A DNA stretch of 32,804 nucleotides from DASPJQ01 sp035299065 (GCA_035299065.1 DATGXI010000094.1:1-32804); one strand, 5' to 3'. Shown: positions 1-8,028, counted from the first letter of the stretch. Made by a program: numbers and translations. The notes: generated by a model from the letters alone, not told the origin.

Positions 1-1431
1 TAACTCTTTTCCGTCAGCAGTATGCAACGTCACATACAAAGGCACATTGGCCGATGAATTGTAATTCATAAAATACTTCATACCGGTGCTAAATGTAGCA
101 TCGTTGGTTCCTTTTCGTTTTGATAATTTTACTTTTCCGGTTCCATCCATTTTTATACGGAACAGTTCTTTTTGCGTGGGCCCCGATTCGGCCGATGCAT
201 AATAAATCCAACCGCCTTTTTCATCAAGGCCTTTTAGTTCTATTACATCCCAGTTGCCTTTGGTGATTTGTGTTTCTTTTCCAGCATAGTCAATTTTCCA
301 TATATGATTAAACCCATCTTTTTCACTTGTGCGTATCAACCCTTCCTGGTTGGCCAGAAAAATTAAATCATCGGTAACTTCAACATAGGTTTCACTGGTT
401 TCAGTATAAAATGGCTTCAATTCGGGTGCTGCAGCTTTTACATCAACCATGCAATACTCAAGTTTGTTTTGCAGGCGGTTCATGCGCAACACTACCAGGT
501 ACCCCTTTTTAGGGTCCCAGGCCATACGCGGCAAATAAATATCAGCATCCGGTCCCGTTGAAATATTTTTTGTGTTCTTTCCCGCCAGTGAATAAAGATG
601 AATACTGATTTTTGAATTGTCTTCTCCTGCTTTTGGATATTTATACGTGTAATGTTCAGGATAAAGCGCACCATAGGTATCAAACTGGAACTCCTTTACA
701 TTTGATTCATCAAATTTATAATAAGCAATTTCAGTGCTGGTGGGACTCCAGTAAAAACCTTTTGTAATGGAAAATTCTTCTTCATACACCCAGTCGGTAG
801 TCCCATTAATAATGGCATTGCGTTTTCCATCAGTGGTCACCTGTACCTCTTCACCGGTTTTCAGGTCTTTGTAAAAAATATTATTGGCACGTACAAATGC
901 TACTTTTTGTCCATCGGGCGAAATGTCGGCCAATTGCTGCGGTCCTTTTTCAGAGTCGGCCAGCAACGAAATGGTTTTTGTTTTTAAATCATACACATAA
1001 TACGTAGCTGTAAATGACCTGCGGTATATATATTCGGTATTGGTTGTTAGCAACAGCTTTGTTTCATCGCTGTTAAATTCATAACTGTCAAATTCAAGCG
1101 CCACATCACCAATCATTACATCTTTAGCTGCAAAAATGGTTGCTACTTTTTTAAATGTTTTAAACGAATACTTATTGATCACCAATCCGCCATTTTCAGT
1201 TTCCAACACCGAGTAATGCTCACCATCGTTCATGGAGGCTACTTCATCAACATTTTCCTGGTAAAACGCGGGCGATGCCCAAACAGTAGCAACATCAAGT
1301 TGCTGGGCATTTACGGTTATGCCAATAGCAAAAAGGAAACCGGTATAATAAACGCGTTTAAATATTCCGGCTGATGCCAGGAAAACGAAAACAGCCACGC
1401 AGGGATACAAGGCTAACATTAATTTTCTCAT
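1..1431 (-). CDS. Dipeptidyl peptidase IV-type S9B serine peptidase, N-terminal part (3' end outside the window)
   Basis: Translating the minus strand from an ATG at 1431 gives 477 uninterrupted residues that run off the left edge. The sequence reads as the beta-propeller (DPPIV_N) half of a prolyl oligopeptidase-family exopeptidase, which removes X-Pro/X-Ala dipeptides from peptide N-termini. The diagnostic motif is DWVYEEEF at about residues 213-220: the paired glutamates bind the free N-terminus of the substrate in DPP IV. Propeller-like stretches such as LADISPDGQKVAFVRANNIF support this. The alpha/beta-hydrolase domain with the Ser-Asp-His triad would lie beyond position 1. The N-terminus has two hydrophobic segments (about residues 4-22 and 28-42), the second ending in ITVNAQ like a signal peptide, so the enzyme is probably periplasmic or secreted. 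There is no ATG between them, so the true start may be a non-ATG codon downstream. The family call is firm; the exact specificity is inferred. Confidence 0.9.
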   Translation of the reverse strand, partial: MRKLMLALYPCVAVFVFLASAGIFKRVYYTGFLFAIGITVNAQQLDVATVWASPAFYQENVDEVASMNDGEHYSVLETENGGLVINKYSFKTFKKVATIFAAKDVMIGDVALEFDSYEFNSDETKLLLTTNTEYIYRRSFTATYYVYDLKTKTISLLADSEKGPQQLADISPDGQKVAFVRANNIFYKDLKTGEEVQVTTDGKRNAIINGTTDWVYEEEFSITKGFYWSPTSTEIAYYKFDESNVKEFQFDTYGALYPEHYTYKYPKAGEDNSKISIHLYSLAGKNTKNISTGPDADIYLPRMAWDPKKGYLVVLRMNRLQNKLEYCMVDVKAAAPELKPFYTETSETYVEVTDDLIFLANQEGLIRTSEKDGFNHIWKIDYAGKETQITKGNWDVIELKGLDEKGGWIYYASAESGPTQKELFRIKMDGTGKVKLSKRKGTNDATFSTGMKYFMNYNSSANVPLYVTLHTADGKEL

Positions 1432-1469
1432 AATAGAATAGAAGGATAAATTTTGGGTAAATGTATGAA

Positions 1470-1506
1470 ATATTCATGTTTCATTTAAAGGTAAATGCAT
1501 GAATAT
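1470..1506. promoter_or_regulatory. Imperfect palindrome upstream of the S9 peptidase gene
   Basis: Arms ATATTCATG (1470-1478) and CATGAATAT (1498-1506) are exact complements, and a second pair CATTTA/TAAATG (1482-1487/1492-1497) nests inside around an AAGG loop with a TTT bulge. The result is a 15-bp stem in the 200-bp gap before the peptidase start at 1431. No T-tract follows on either strand, so it is not a standard intrinsic terminator. It could be an operator or a 5'-leader hairpin; the role is unknown. Confidence 0.35.
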
Positions 1507-1631
1507 ACGATATAGCAATTAAAATAGAAAATTAGTGTGCTATAGGTTTTCAGGTTCACGTAAAGTACCAACCAGGGCAACTGCTAAAGTTTTTGACGAA
1601 TTTTCAATAATCACTGAATTAAGCAGGATTT

Positions 1632-2273
1632 TTAGTCATATACAGGGTGGTTAAACTCCTCAACGTTGCGCGGAATACGCGGAGTTTTAAGTTTACCCGA
1701 CTCTATTTGCTTCATTACGTCCTCAATAACCTTATCACTGTAGTAAGGATCATAGGTAAGTTTTAAATTTGCTCCTCCAAGCCGTGATACCGACTGCCAC
1801 ATAACCGCTTTTAATCCTCCCTGGTACTTTGTGATTATATCATACGTGGTTATGCCTGCCTGGCGGTAAACCAGTTTATTGAAAACCTTACCCTCGTTCA
1901 GACTCATGTCCTTTACAATATCAGAAAATGAACTGAATAATTTTTCGCGTTCGGCTTTCAGGTATTTTTTCTTTTCACGCTTTTTACCCATTGCGCCAAT
2001 ATTGTCGTCAATTTCCCTGTTCAGATCACGAATAAAATTGGCCAGTGAAATGGTTTTTAAGACATAATTTTTTGTTCGCATGTAATTTGAAACATACGCT
2101 TTATTGCTCGTTTTAATGGTCAGTTCGGGAAGCATGTAAGGTTTTAACAACGAGTCAGGCGTTTCAGCTGTTGCCATTTTTCGGTTGCGCTTGAATAAAC
2201 CCTGTGAAAAACAAACTTGTGTTGAGATAATTCCCAGCAAAAGCACAAGTGAGATGTTTTTTAAGAAAACCAT
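1632..2273 (-). CDS. DUF4294 family secreted protein
   Basis: This 213-residue protein has a clear signal peptide (MVFLKNISLVLLLGIISTQVCFSQ region). I place the start at the ATG at 2273, because the longer frame to 2309 begins at a TTG and only adds residues ahead of the signal peptide. The C-terminal half (KLVYRQAGITTYDIITKYQG, then AVMWQS and LKLTYDPYY) matches my memory of the DUF4294 pattern, a Bacteroidota family of unknown function. A lysine/arginine-rich stretch (KKREKKKYLKAEREK) precedes it. The gene lies 79 bp downstream of accC on the same strand and could be co-transcribed, although nothing links the functions. Family assignment is moderately firm; no function can be given. Confidence 0.75.
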   Translation of the reverse strand: MVFLKNISLVLLLGIISTQVCFSQGLFKRNRKMATAETPDSLLKPYMLPELTIKTSNKAYVSNYMRTKNYVLKTISLANFIRDLNREIDDNIGAMGKKREKKKYLKAEREKLFSSFSDIVKDMSLNEGKVFNKLVYRQAGITTYDIITKYQGGLKAVMWQSVSRLGGANLKLTYDPYYSDKVIEDVMKQIESGKLKTPRIPRNVEEFNHPVYD

Positions 2274-2352
2274 GTAATTCTGCCTTATTAAACGCTCTAC
2301 AATATACAAAAGTTATACTGCATACTGCTAATTACATTTGTTTTAACAGATT

Positions 2353-3849
2353 TTAATCAGCACTTTTAAGCCTGTTTATACGCCAATTACTTGGTTTATG
2401 AACATCGTGTTGATTTTGCCCCCCTGCATTTACCTTGTTGCTGAACAAACCTGCAAAAACCCCAATGGCCGCTGTTTCTTCGGCTGCATCCAGTTTTTGC
2501 TCCAGTAATTCAGGTTTAAAATAAAGAGGTACAAAGTTGGTGTCAAAATCGCCACTTATAAACGCCTCGTGCTCAAGCGCAAACCTGCAAAACCCGAGTG
2601 TGGTTTCAACGCCAAATATTTTATAGTCACTAATGGCCCTTAACATTTTGTGGCGGGCCTCTTCACGGGTATTGCCATGTGTAACCAGTTTGGCAATCAT
2701 TGGATCATAATAAATAGGAATATCCATGCCTTGCTGGTAGGCATCGTCAACCCGTATACCATTACCCCTTGGTACCTGGTAAATTTCAAGTGTTCCTATA
2801 TCCGGTAAAAAATTATTTGTAGGATCCTCGGCATACACGCGAATTTCAATGGAGTGGCCTGTTATTTTCAATTCGTCCTGCTTAAAACTTAATTTTTTTC
2901 CACGCGCCACTTCAATTTGCTCACGAACAAGATCAATACCGGTTATCATTTCCGTTACGGGATGTTCAACCTGCAAACGTGTGTTCATTTCAAGAAAATA
3001 AAAATTGAGCTTGTCATCCAATAAAAATTCAACCGTGCCAGCTCCCACATAGTCACATGATTTGGCTACCATAACGGCACACTCGCCCATATGCTTCCGT
3101 AGTTCAGGAGTCAATACACTTGAAGGTGCTTCTTCCACAACTTTTTGATGCCTGCGCTGAATGCTGCATTCGCGTTCAAACAAATAACAACAGTTTCCGT
3201 GCTTGTCAGCCATTACCTGTATTTCAATGTGGCGTGGTTTGGTTACAAATTTCTCAATGAAAACGCTTCCATCGCCAAATGAATTTACGGCTTCGCTTAC
3301 CGCACGCTCATACTGCTCAACAAACTCACCATCGTTTTGCACCAGGCGCATACCTTTACCGCCACCACCAGCCGATGCTTTGATTAAAACGGGGTAACCG
3401 ATTTTTTTGGCAATTGTTTTTGCTTCGTTCAAATCGGTAATGGCACCGTCAGTACCAGGCACCAAAGGAATGTTGTATTTTTTTGCAGCATCTTTTGCAG
3501 CAAGTTTACTGCCCATGATCTCCATGCTTTCAGCCTCGGGACCAATAAAATTAATACCTGCCTTTTTGGCCTTGCGGGCAAATTCAGCATTTTCAGAAAG
3601 AAAACCGTACCCGGGATGAATACCCTGGGCGCCTGTTTTTTTACAGGCATCCAAAATTTTATCGTGCACCAGGTAGCTTTCCTTACTTGGCGCTTCTCCA
3701 ATAAAAACAGCCTCATCGGCATATTCCACAAAAGGGGCGCCCGCATCGGCCGTACTGTAAACGGCAACTGTTTTTATACCCATTTCGCGGCAGGTACGCA
3801 TTACGCGCAAAGCAATTTCACCACGGTTTGCAATCAATATTTTTTCCAT
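2353..3849 (-). CDS. accC: Biotin carboxylase subunit of an acetyl-/acyl-CoA carboxylase
   Basis: The 498-residue protein catalyses ATP-dependent carboxylation of the biotin carried on a partner carrier protein, the first half-reaction of acetyl-CoA or propionyl-CoA carboxylase, in the cytoplasm. The N-terminal domain opens with KILIANRGEIALRV. The ATP-grasp glycine loop GGGGKGM is at about 161-167, the biotin/bicarbonate-site stretch ERECSIQRRHQKVVEEAPS at about 226-244, and FLEMNTRLQVEHPVTE at about 285-300 carries the catalytic arginine (R291). At 498 residues it is about 50 longer than E. coli AccC, with an Ala/Asn/Gln-rich tail ending in NWRINR. I recall such tails from Bacteroidota acyl-CoA carboxylase subunits, so acetyl- versus propionyl-CoA use is left open. 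No biotin carrier or carboxyltransferase gene is adjacent. The ATG lies only 2 bp after the upstream gene's stop, which suggests co-transcription. Confidence 0.93.
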   Translation of the reverse strand: MEKILIANRGEIALRVMRTCREMGIKTVAVYSTADAGAPFVEYADEAVFIGEAPSKESYLVHDKILDACKKTGAQGIHPGYGFLSENAEFARKAKKAGINFIGPEAESMEIMGSKLAAKDAAKKYNIPLVPGTDGAITDLNEAKTIAKKIGYPVLIKASAGGGGKGMRLVQNDGEFVEQYERAVSEAVNSFGDGSVFIEKFVTKPRHIEIQVMADKHGNCCYLFERECSIQRRHQKVVEEAPSSVLTPELRKHMGECAVMVAKSCDYVGAGTVEFLLDDKLNFYFLEMNTRLQVEHPVTEMITGIDLVREQIEVARGKKLSFKQDELKITGHSIEIRVYAEDPTNNFLPDIGTLEIYQVPRGNGIRVDDAYQQGMDIPIYYDPMIAKLVTHGNTREEARHKMLRAISDYKIFGVETTLGFCRFALEHEAFISGDFDTNFVPLYFKPELLEQKLDAAEETAAIGVFAGLFSNKVNAGGQNQHDVHKPSNWRINRLKSAD

Positions 3850-3851
3850 TC

Positions 3852-4502
3852 CTATTCAATTAATTTTATAAATTCAGCTTCAATACATGAGCTTGTAATA
3901 AGTGCGTTAGCGCGATCACCGTTACCCGGCTTTCGCTCATAATTTTGTATAAGCGAGTCAATGAGCACATACATGGACGTTGTGCCGGGATTGTCCATGG
4001 TCAATTTATTGTTGAACTTCACTTTTTGTCCGGGCGCATATTTTTGCAGGGGTTTGTTTTGGATAAATAAATAATATCCCTTGTACTGTTCAACCTTTGC
4101 ATAATTGGCACTGGCATTTTTTGCAAGGTCAATTTTTGTTTTGAAACGTATGGCTACAGCTGTTTTACCATCGCGTGTAATTATACCGTTTATTTCTTTT
4201 TTGGCCTTTTTATATTTTTTTGATTGCGATTTTTTTACAGCTGATTTTGCAAGGGCATCAACCGGTTTTTGAATTCCTTCAATAAACTGCGGAATGCTGG
4301 GCCCGGGGTAAGAATTAAAATCTTTTTTTGTGGTAAACGTACAAACGGTATCGTAATCACGGTCAGGTAAGGCGCATATATAAATACCTACACCCAATTG
4401 CCTTTCTACATTTGCCATGGTTGCGGCTGCTGGCTTAACGGGACCACCAGCCTGTGTAAATGATAATAAGGCAACTGCTATAGGGAAAACAAGTTTGTTC
4501 AC
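3852..4502 (-). CDS. Hypothetical secreted protein (216 aa)
   Basis: I do not recognise this family. The reading frame starts with GTG at 4502 and gives an N-terminal signal peptide (NKLVFPIAVALLSFTQAGG); the first internal ATG (residue 29) would remove it, so GTG is preferred. The mature part is soluble, with a very lysine-rich stretch near residues 89-106 (KKSQSKKYKKAKKEIN) and a C-terminus of mixed alpha/beta character. It contains two cysteines in the N-terminal third and one near the end. It is read just ahead of accC, with 2 bp between stop and start, and it faces the divergent groES across a 232-bp gap. The operon arrangement is visible; the function is not. Confidence 0.7.
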   Translation of the reverse strand: MNKLVFPIAVALLSFTQAGGPVKPAAATMANVERQLGVGIYICALPDRDYDTVCTFTTKKDFNSYPGPSIPQFIEGIQKPVDALAKSAVKKSQSKKYKKAKKEINGIITRDGKTAVAIRFKTKIDLAKNASANYAKVEQYKGYYLFIQNKPLQKYAPGQKVKFNNKLTMDNPGTTSMYVLIDSLIQNYERKPGNGDRANALITSSCIEAEFIKLIE

Positions 4503-4734
4503 GCGGGGTAAATATAGAGAAATAAGGCCTTTGACTACCCAGCCTGACAGTTTTTCACATCTACCTGGGAATGAGGGTCAAAAAAATGACAAAAAATCAC
4601 CCATTGGGCCAAAATTTCGGTAAAAAAGCCCTAATTATGTGGCTGGCATTTTAATTGAAAAGGGTGCCGTAAACAATTTGTGAAAACACAGGGTGTTTAA
4701 CAAAACAACTAAAACAACATTTTAAGAGTTAATT

Positions 4735-5007
4735 ATGGCAAATATTAAACCATTAGCAGACAGGGTACTGATTGAACCGGCAGAAGCCGAAAGCAAAACA
4801 GCAAGCGGAATCATTATTCCGGACACAGCAAAAGAAAAACCCCAACGCGGAAAAGTAGTAGCCGTTGGTAACGGAAAAAAAGACGAACCAATGACTGTTA
4901 AAGTTGGCGACCATGTTTTGTACGGAAAATATTCGGGAACCGAAATTCAGGTGGAAGGAAAAGATTACCTGATCATGAAGGAAGCGGATATATACGCAAT
5001 CGTGTAG
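4735..5007 (+). CDS. groES: Co-chaperonin GroES (Hsp10)
   Basis: At 90 residues this is a standard-length GroES, which caps the GroEL ring as a heptamer and closes the folding chamber in the cytoplasm. The opening IKPLADRVLIEPAEAESKT and the mobile loop TASGIIIPDTAKEKPQRG, with the hydrophobic IIIP contact for GroEL, are both present, as is the conserved G-VVAVGNGK turn and the C-terminal YGKYSGTEI / ILMKE-type ending (YLIMKEADIYAIV). It is followed by groEL after an unusually long 200-bp spacer. I looked upstream for a CIRCE operator (TTAGCACTC and its complement) and did not find it, so HrcA control by that site is not supported. Confidence 0.97.
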   Translation: MANIKPLADRVLIEPAEAESKTASGIIIPDTAKEKPQRGKVVAVGNGKKDEPMTVKVGDHVLYGKYSGTEIQVEGKDYLIMKEADIYAIV

Positions 5008-5207
5008 ATTAGAGACGCGAGAAGTGAGAAACGGGCTTTTTGGGGACGCGTTTTCAAATAAAGCAAAACATAAGCCAGCAAGCAGTTTCAACTCATTTTC
5101 AAAACGAAAATCATAATTCACACCCACACACTTCTTTACTTAAACCCACTCTTCTCACTACTCAGTACAAAATAAAAGAGATTTAAATTCAACTAAAAAT
5201 TAAACAC

Positions 5208-6836
5208 ATGTCAAAAGAAATAACCTTTAACATCGAATCGCGTGATGCGTTGAAAAAAGGTGTTGATACACTTGCTAACGCGGTGAAAGTTACACTTGGT
5301 CCAAAAGGACGCAATGTAGTGATTGAAAAGAAATTTGGTGCACCCATTGTTACCAAGGACGGAGTAACCGTTGCAAAAGAAATTGAGTTGGCCGATACAG
5401 TTGCCAACATGGGCGCTCAAATGCTTAAGGAAGTAGCCAGCAAAACAGCTGATGTTGCCGGTGACGGAACTACAACTGCTACTGTACTTGCACAGGCAAT
5501 TGTAACTGCAGGCTTAAAAAATGTGGCTGCCGGTGCAAACCCAATGGATTTAAAACGCGGTATTGACAAAGCCGTTATTGCAGTGATTGCTGATTTAAAA
5601 AAACAATCACAAAACGTGGGTGACGACAATAAAAAAATTGAGCAGGTTGCAACCATTTCAGCCAACAGTGACCATACCATAGGTAAATTGATTGCCGAGG
5701 CAATGGCCAAAGTTGGTAAAGAAGGCGTTATTACTGTTGAAGAAGCCAAAGGAACCGAAACTGAAGTAAAAACAGTTGATGGTATGCAATTTGACCGCGG
5801 TTATTTATCAGCTTATTTTGTTACCAATGCCGAAAAAATGGTTGTTGAAATGGACAAACCATATATTTTGATCAGCGAGAAAAAAGTGTCAAGCATGAAA
5901 GACATTCTTCCTGTGCTGGAACAAGTTGCGCAGGCGGGTCGTCAGTTGCTGATTATTGCCGAAGATGTAGATGGTGAAGCATTGGCAACACTTGTAGTAA
6001 ATAAATTACGTGGCGCTTTAAAAATAGCCGCTGTAAAAGCTCCCGGATTTGGTGACCGCAGAAAAGCCATGTTGGAAGACATTGCTATTTTAACCGGGGG
6101 AACCGTTATTTCAGAAGAACAGGGATACAAACTGGAATCAACCGAGTTGAGCCATTTGGGCCAGGCAGGTAAAATTACCATTGACAAAGACAATACAACC
6201 ATTGTTGATGGAGCCGGTAAAGATGCCGACATTAAAGGCCGCTGTGCGCAAATTAAAGCGCAAATGGAACAAACCAGCAGTGATTATGATAAAGAAAAAT
6301 TGCAGGAGCGTTTGGCAAAACTTTCAGGCGGTGTTGCAGTGCTTTATATTGGAGCTGCTACCGAAATTGAAATGAAAGAGAAAAAAGACCGTGTTGATGA
6401 TGCACTGGCAGCCACACGTGCCGCAGTTGAAGAAGGAATTGTTGCAGGTGGCGGAACCGCATATATACGCGCCATTGCAAGTCTTGACAAAGTGAAAACC
6501 GAAAATGAAGACGAGAAAATTGGTGTGGAAATTATTCGCAAATCACTTGAAGCACCGTTGCGCCAGATTGTGGAAAACGGTGGCCTTGAAGGCAGCGTTA
6601 TTGTAAACAAAGTACGCGAAGGAAAAGACGATTACGGATTTAACGCAGCAACCGAACAGTATGAAAACATGTTCAAGTCAGGTGTAATTGACCCTACCAA
6701 AGTATCACGTGTAGCGTTGGAAAACGCAGCATCAATTGCCAGTATGATCCTTACCACTGAATGTGTTTTAGCTGAGAAAAAAGAGAAAAAAGCAGCCCCT
6801 GCAATGCCAGGCGGTGGAATGGATGATATGTACTAG
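5208..6836 (+). CDS. groEL: Chaperonin GroEL (Hsp60)
   Basis: This 542-residue protein is a full-length group I chaperonin, forming two stacked heptameric rings that fold proteins with ATP. The ATP-site motifs KVTLGPKGRNVVI (about 27-39), KDGVTVAKEIEL (about 50-61) and GDGTTTATVLAQ (about 86-97) are intact, including the aspartates corresponding to E. coli D52 and D87. The catalytic aspartate region VDDALAATRAAVEEGIVAGGG is also present. The C-terminus ends in PGGGMDDMY instead of a longer Gly-Gly-Met run. The gene follows groES and is closed by an intrinsic terminator at 6921-6955. Nothing suggests a second, divergent paralogue: key residues are all retained. Confidence 0.98.
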   Translation: MSKEITFNIESRDALKKGVDTLANAVKVTLGPKGRNVVIEKKFGAPIVTKDGVTVAKEIELADTVANMGAQMLKEVASKTADVAGDGTTTATVLAQAIVTAGLKNVAAGANPMDLKRGIDKAVIAVIADLKKQSQNVGDDNKKIEQVATISANSDHTIGKLIAEAMAKVGKEGVITVEEAKGTETEVKTVDGMQFDRGYLSAYFVTNAEKMVVEMDKPYILISEKKVSSMKDILPVLEQVAQAGRQLLIIAEDVDGEALATLVVNKLRGALKIAAVKAPGFGDRRKAMLEDIAILTGGTVISEEQGYKLESTELSHLGQAGKITIDKDNTTIVDGAGKDADIKGRCAQIKAQMEQTSSDYDKEKLQERLAKLSGGVAVLYIGAATEIEMKEKKDRVDDALAATRAAVEEGIVAGGGTAYIRAIASLDKVKTENEDEKIGVEIIRKSLEAPLRQIVENGGLEGSVIVNKVREGKDDYGFNAATEQYENMFKSGVIDPTKVSRVALENAASIASMILTTECVLAEKKEKKAAPAMPGGGMDDMY

Positions 6837-6920
6837 ACGTAAAACCGGAGGCGGGAACAGCTTTTTAAAAAGTAGTTTTGAGCCAACGGGCAACGTAAAT
6901 ACTTAACCTCTTAAACATAC

Positions 6921-6955
6921 AATCCCTGGTTTAATTGACCGGGGATTTTTGTTTT
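6921..6955 (+). terminator. Intrinsic terminator of the groES-groEL operon
   Basis: A 10-bp stem pairs AATCCCTGGT (6921-6930) with ACCGGGGATT (6938-6947), with one G-T wobble, a 7-nt loop, and a T-rich tail (TTTGTTTT) directly after. It lies 85 bp past the groEL stop. Confidence 0.85.
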
Positions 6956-6960
6956 ATTAT

Positions 6961-7163
6961 GCTGCCTGCCGCTGTTCTCAAATCGCGGGCAGCCTGCCGG
7001 TTTATTTTTTTATTTGAAAATTTGCTGCGAAGCGATGCGCCAGGCCCTGGTTGAGATTGAACAGCGGCACCGGGTTATCGCCTTTACTCCTCGGCCTGAT
7101 GCTGTCTCTTAAAACAATTTATGTCATAAGGCCTGCGGGGTACCGGCTCTACCCCTGGCAGAA
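6961..7163 (-). repeat. Dispersed structured element, copy A
   Basis: Read on the minus strand, this fills most of the gap between the groEL terminator and the phosphoesterase gene. It has a closing helix CTGCC/GGCAG, a first conserved box (AGAGCCGGTACCCCGCAG), a short variable hairpin (GGCCTTATG paired with CATCAGGCC), a second conserved box (CGAGGAGTAAAGGCGATAAC, then CCGG), and a second variable hairpin whose arms, TGCCGCTGTTC and GAACAGCGGCA, lie at about 7068-7058 and 6977-6967. The same two boxes occur in the same order in copy B on the plus strand. No open reading frame explains it. It could be a mobile MITE-like repeat or a structured RNA; I cannot decide. Confidence 0.65.
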
Positions 7164-7190
7164 TATTGGGATAAAATAATGTACCCATCA

Positions 7191-7817
7191 TTACACTTCA
7201 AATACCACCGGCTCATTCACCAGCCTGTAGTTTTCATTTAACACACTTGCATTAATATGGATTGTGCCTTTTTTTTCAAGCACACCATAAGCCTCATGAA
7301 TATGACCAAATACATTGTACTGCGGTTTTACTTTTTCAATGGCAGCAAGCAGGTCTTCACAACCCACGTGTTGCCCGGTAACGGTACGGTCTAAAATTCC
7401 AACTGGTGGCCCATGGGTAATTAACACATTTGTGTTTGGCGGTATAAGGTCCCAATGCTTTTTTATTTCGGGGCCACGCCTGCGGTTAAACGCCCAATCA
7501 TAAAACCATGGCTGAACGGGGCTGCCCCAAAAATTAACGCCATTAATGGTAATACCGCTATCGTTTAAATAAATTATTTCAGCTGAAAGTGTTTTGTGGA
7601 TTTCGGTTTCGGGATATTTTTCAAAATAAAAATCATGGTTGCCCGCAATAAAAATTTTGTGTTGGTGAGGCTGCCCGGCAAACCAATGCAGGAAATCCAT
7701 TATTTCAGCCTGGGCTCCCCTGCCCGACACATCACCTGCGTGCACCAACACATCACCCAACGGCAATTGAAGCAAAGCATGTTTGCCGTGTGTGTCTGAT
7801 ATAGCAACAATTTTCAT
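7191..7817 (-). CDS. Calcineurin-like metallophosphoesterase, MPPED1/MPPED2-like
   Basis: The 208-residue protein has all metallophosphoesterase motifs in order: SDTHG (7-11, D8 and H10), GDVSGRG (28-34, D29), GNHDFYF (59-65, N60 and H61), THGPP (134-138, H135) and GHIHEAYG (171-178). Together these bind two metal ions and hydrolyse phosphomonoesters or phosphodiesters. The order and wording (GNHD, PWFYDWAFNRRRG, LIPPNTNVLITHGPP, VGCEDLL, INAS near the end) closely resemble animal MPPED1/MPPED2 proteins from memory. H172 falls where vertebrate MPPED2 has a glycine that lowers activity, so this enzyme keeps the active-site histidine. No signal peptide is visible, so it is cytoplasmic. The substrate is unknown; cyclic nucleotides are a guess from the animal relatives. 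It stands alone, flanked by two inverted copies of a dispersed element. Confidence 0.9.
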   Translation of the reverse strand: MKIVAISDTHGKHALLQLPLGDVLVHAGDVSGRGAQAEIMDFLHWFAGQPHQHKIFIAGNHDFYFEKYPETEIHKTLSAEIIYLNDSGITINGVNFWGSPVQPWFYDWAFNRRRGPEIKKHWDLIPPNTNVLITHGPPVGILDRTVTGQHVGCEDLLAAIEKVKPQYNVFGHIHEAYGVLEKKGTIHINASVLNENYRLVNEPVVFEV

Positions 7818-7849
7818 TTTACAGTTTACGAAAAAACCTTATTCAAGGT

Positions 7850-8023
7850 TCAGCCAGGGATTGAGCCGATACCCCGCAGTCTAAAAAAGTGTTTGCTTTC
7901 CTGAGGAACGAAGGATCTAACGCTTTTTTTAGACGAGGAGTAAAGGCGAAAGCCCGGTTTCTTCCAACAAAAATAAGATCCTTCGTTCCTCAGGAAAGCA
8001 TTTTTGTTGGAAGAAGGGCTGAC
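7850..8023 (+). repeat. Dispersed structured element, copy B, with complementary hairpin loops
   Basis: This copy begins TTCAGCCAGGGATTGAGCCG, carries the ACCCCGCAG box, then hairpin 1 (stem 7879-7891 with 7921-7934), the CGAGGAGTAAAGGCGAAAGC box, and hairpin 2 (exact 16-bp stem 7959-7974 with 8000-8015), and closes with GGGCTGA pairing back to TCAGCC. The loops of the two hairpins are exact reverse complements: 7894-7918 against 7976-8000, 25 nt. Hence a kissing-loop or pseudoknot-like fold is possible in RNA. Compared with copy A, the boxes are conserved while the hairpins differ completely in sequence, as expected for a structure under selection or for a mosaic repeat. Confidence 0.7.
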
Positions 8024-8028
8024 AGAAA

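Noticed and set aside
2274..2309. Upstream TTG start for the DUF4294 protein
   Set aside because: It would put 12 extra residues ahead of a good signal peptide starting at the ATG at 2273.
4503..4734. CIRCE/HrcA operator upstream of groES
   Set aside because: Neither TTAGCACTC nor GAGTGCTAA is present; no other recognisable heat-shock operator was found.
5008..5207. Partly complementary GAGAAGTGAGAA-type and TTCTCACT-type stretches between groES and groEL
   Set aside because: The match is only about 7-8 bp across a long distance and gives no convincing stem.
7831..7850. Small hairpin AACCTT/AAGGTT followed by T-run on the minus strand
   Set aside because: The stem is only 6 AT-rich base pairs and it sits 14 bp before the phosphoesterase start, leaving no room for a promoter after it.
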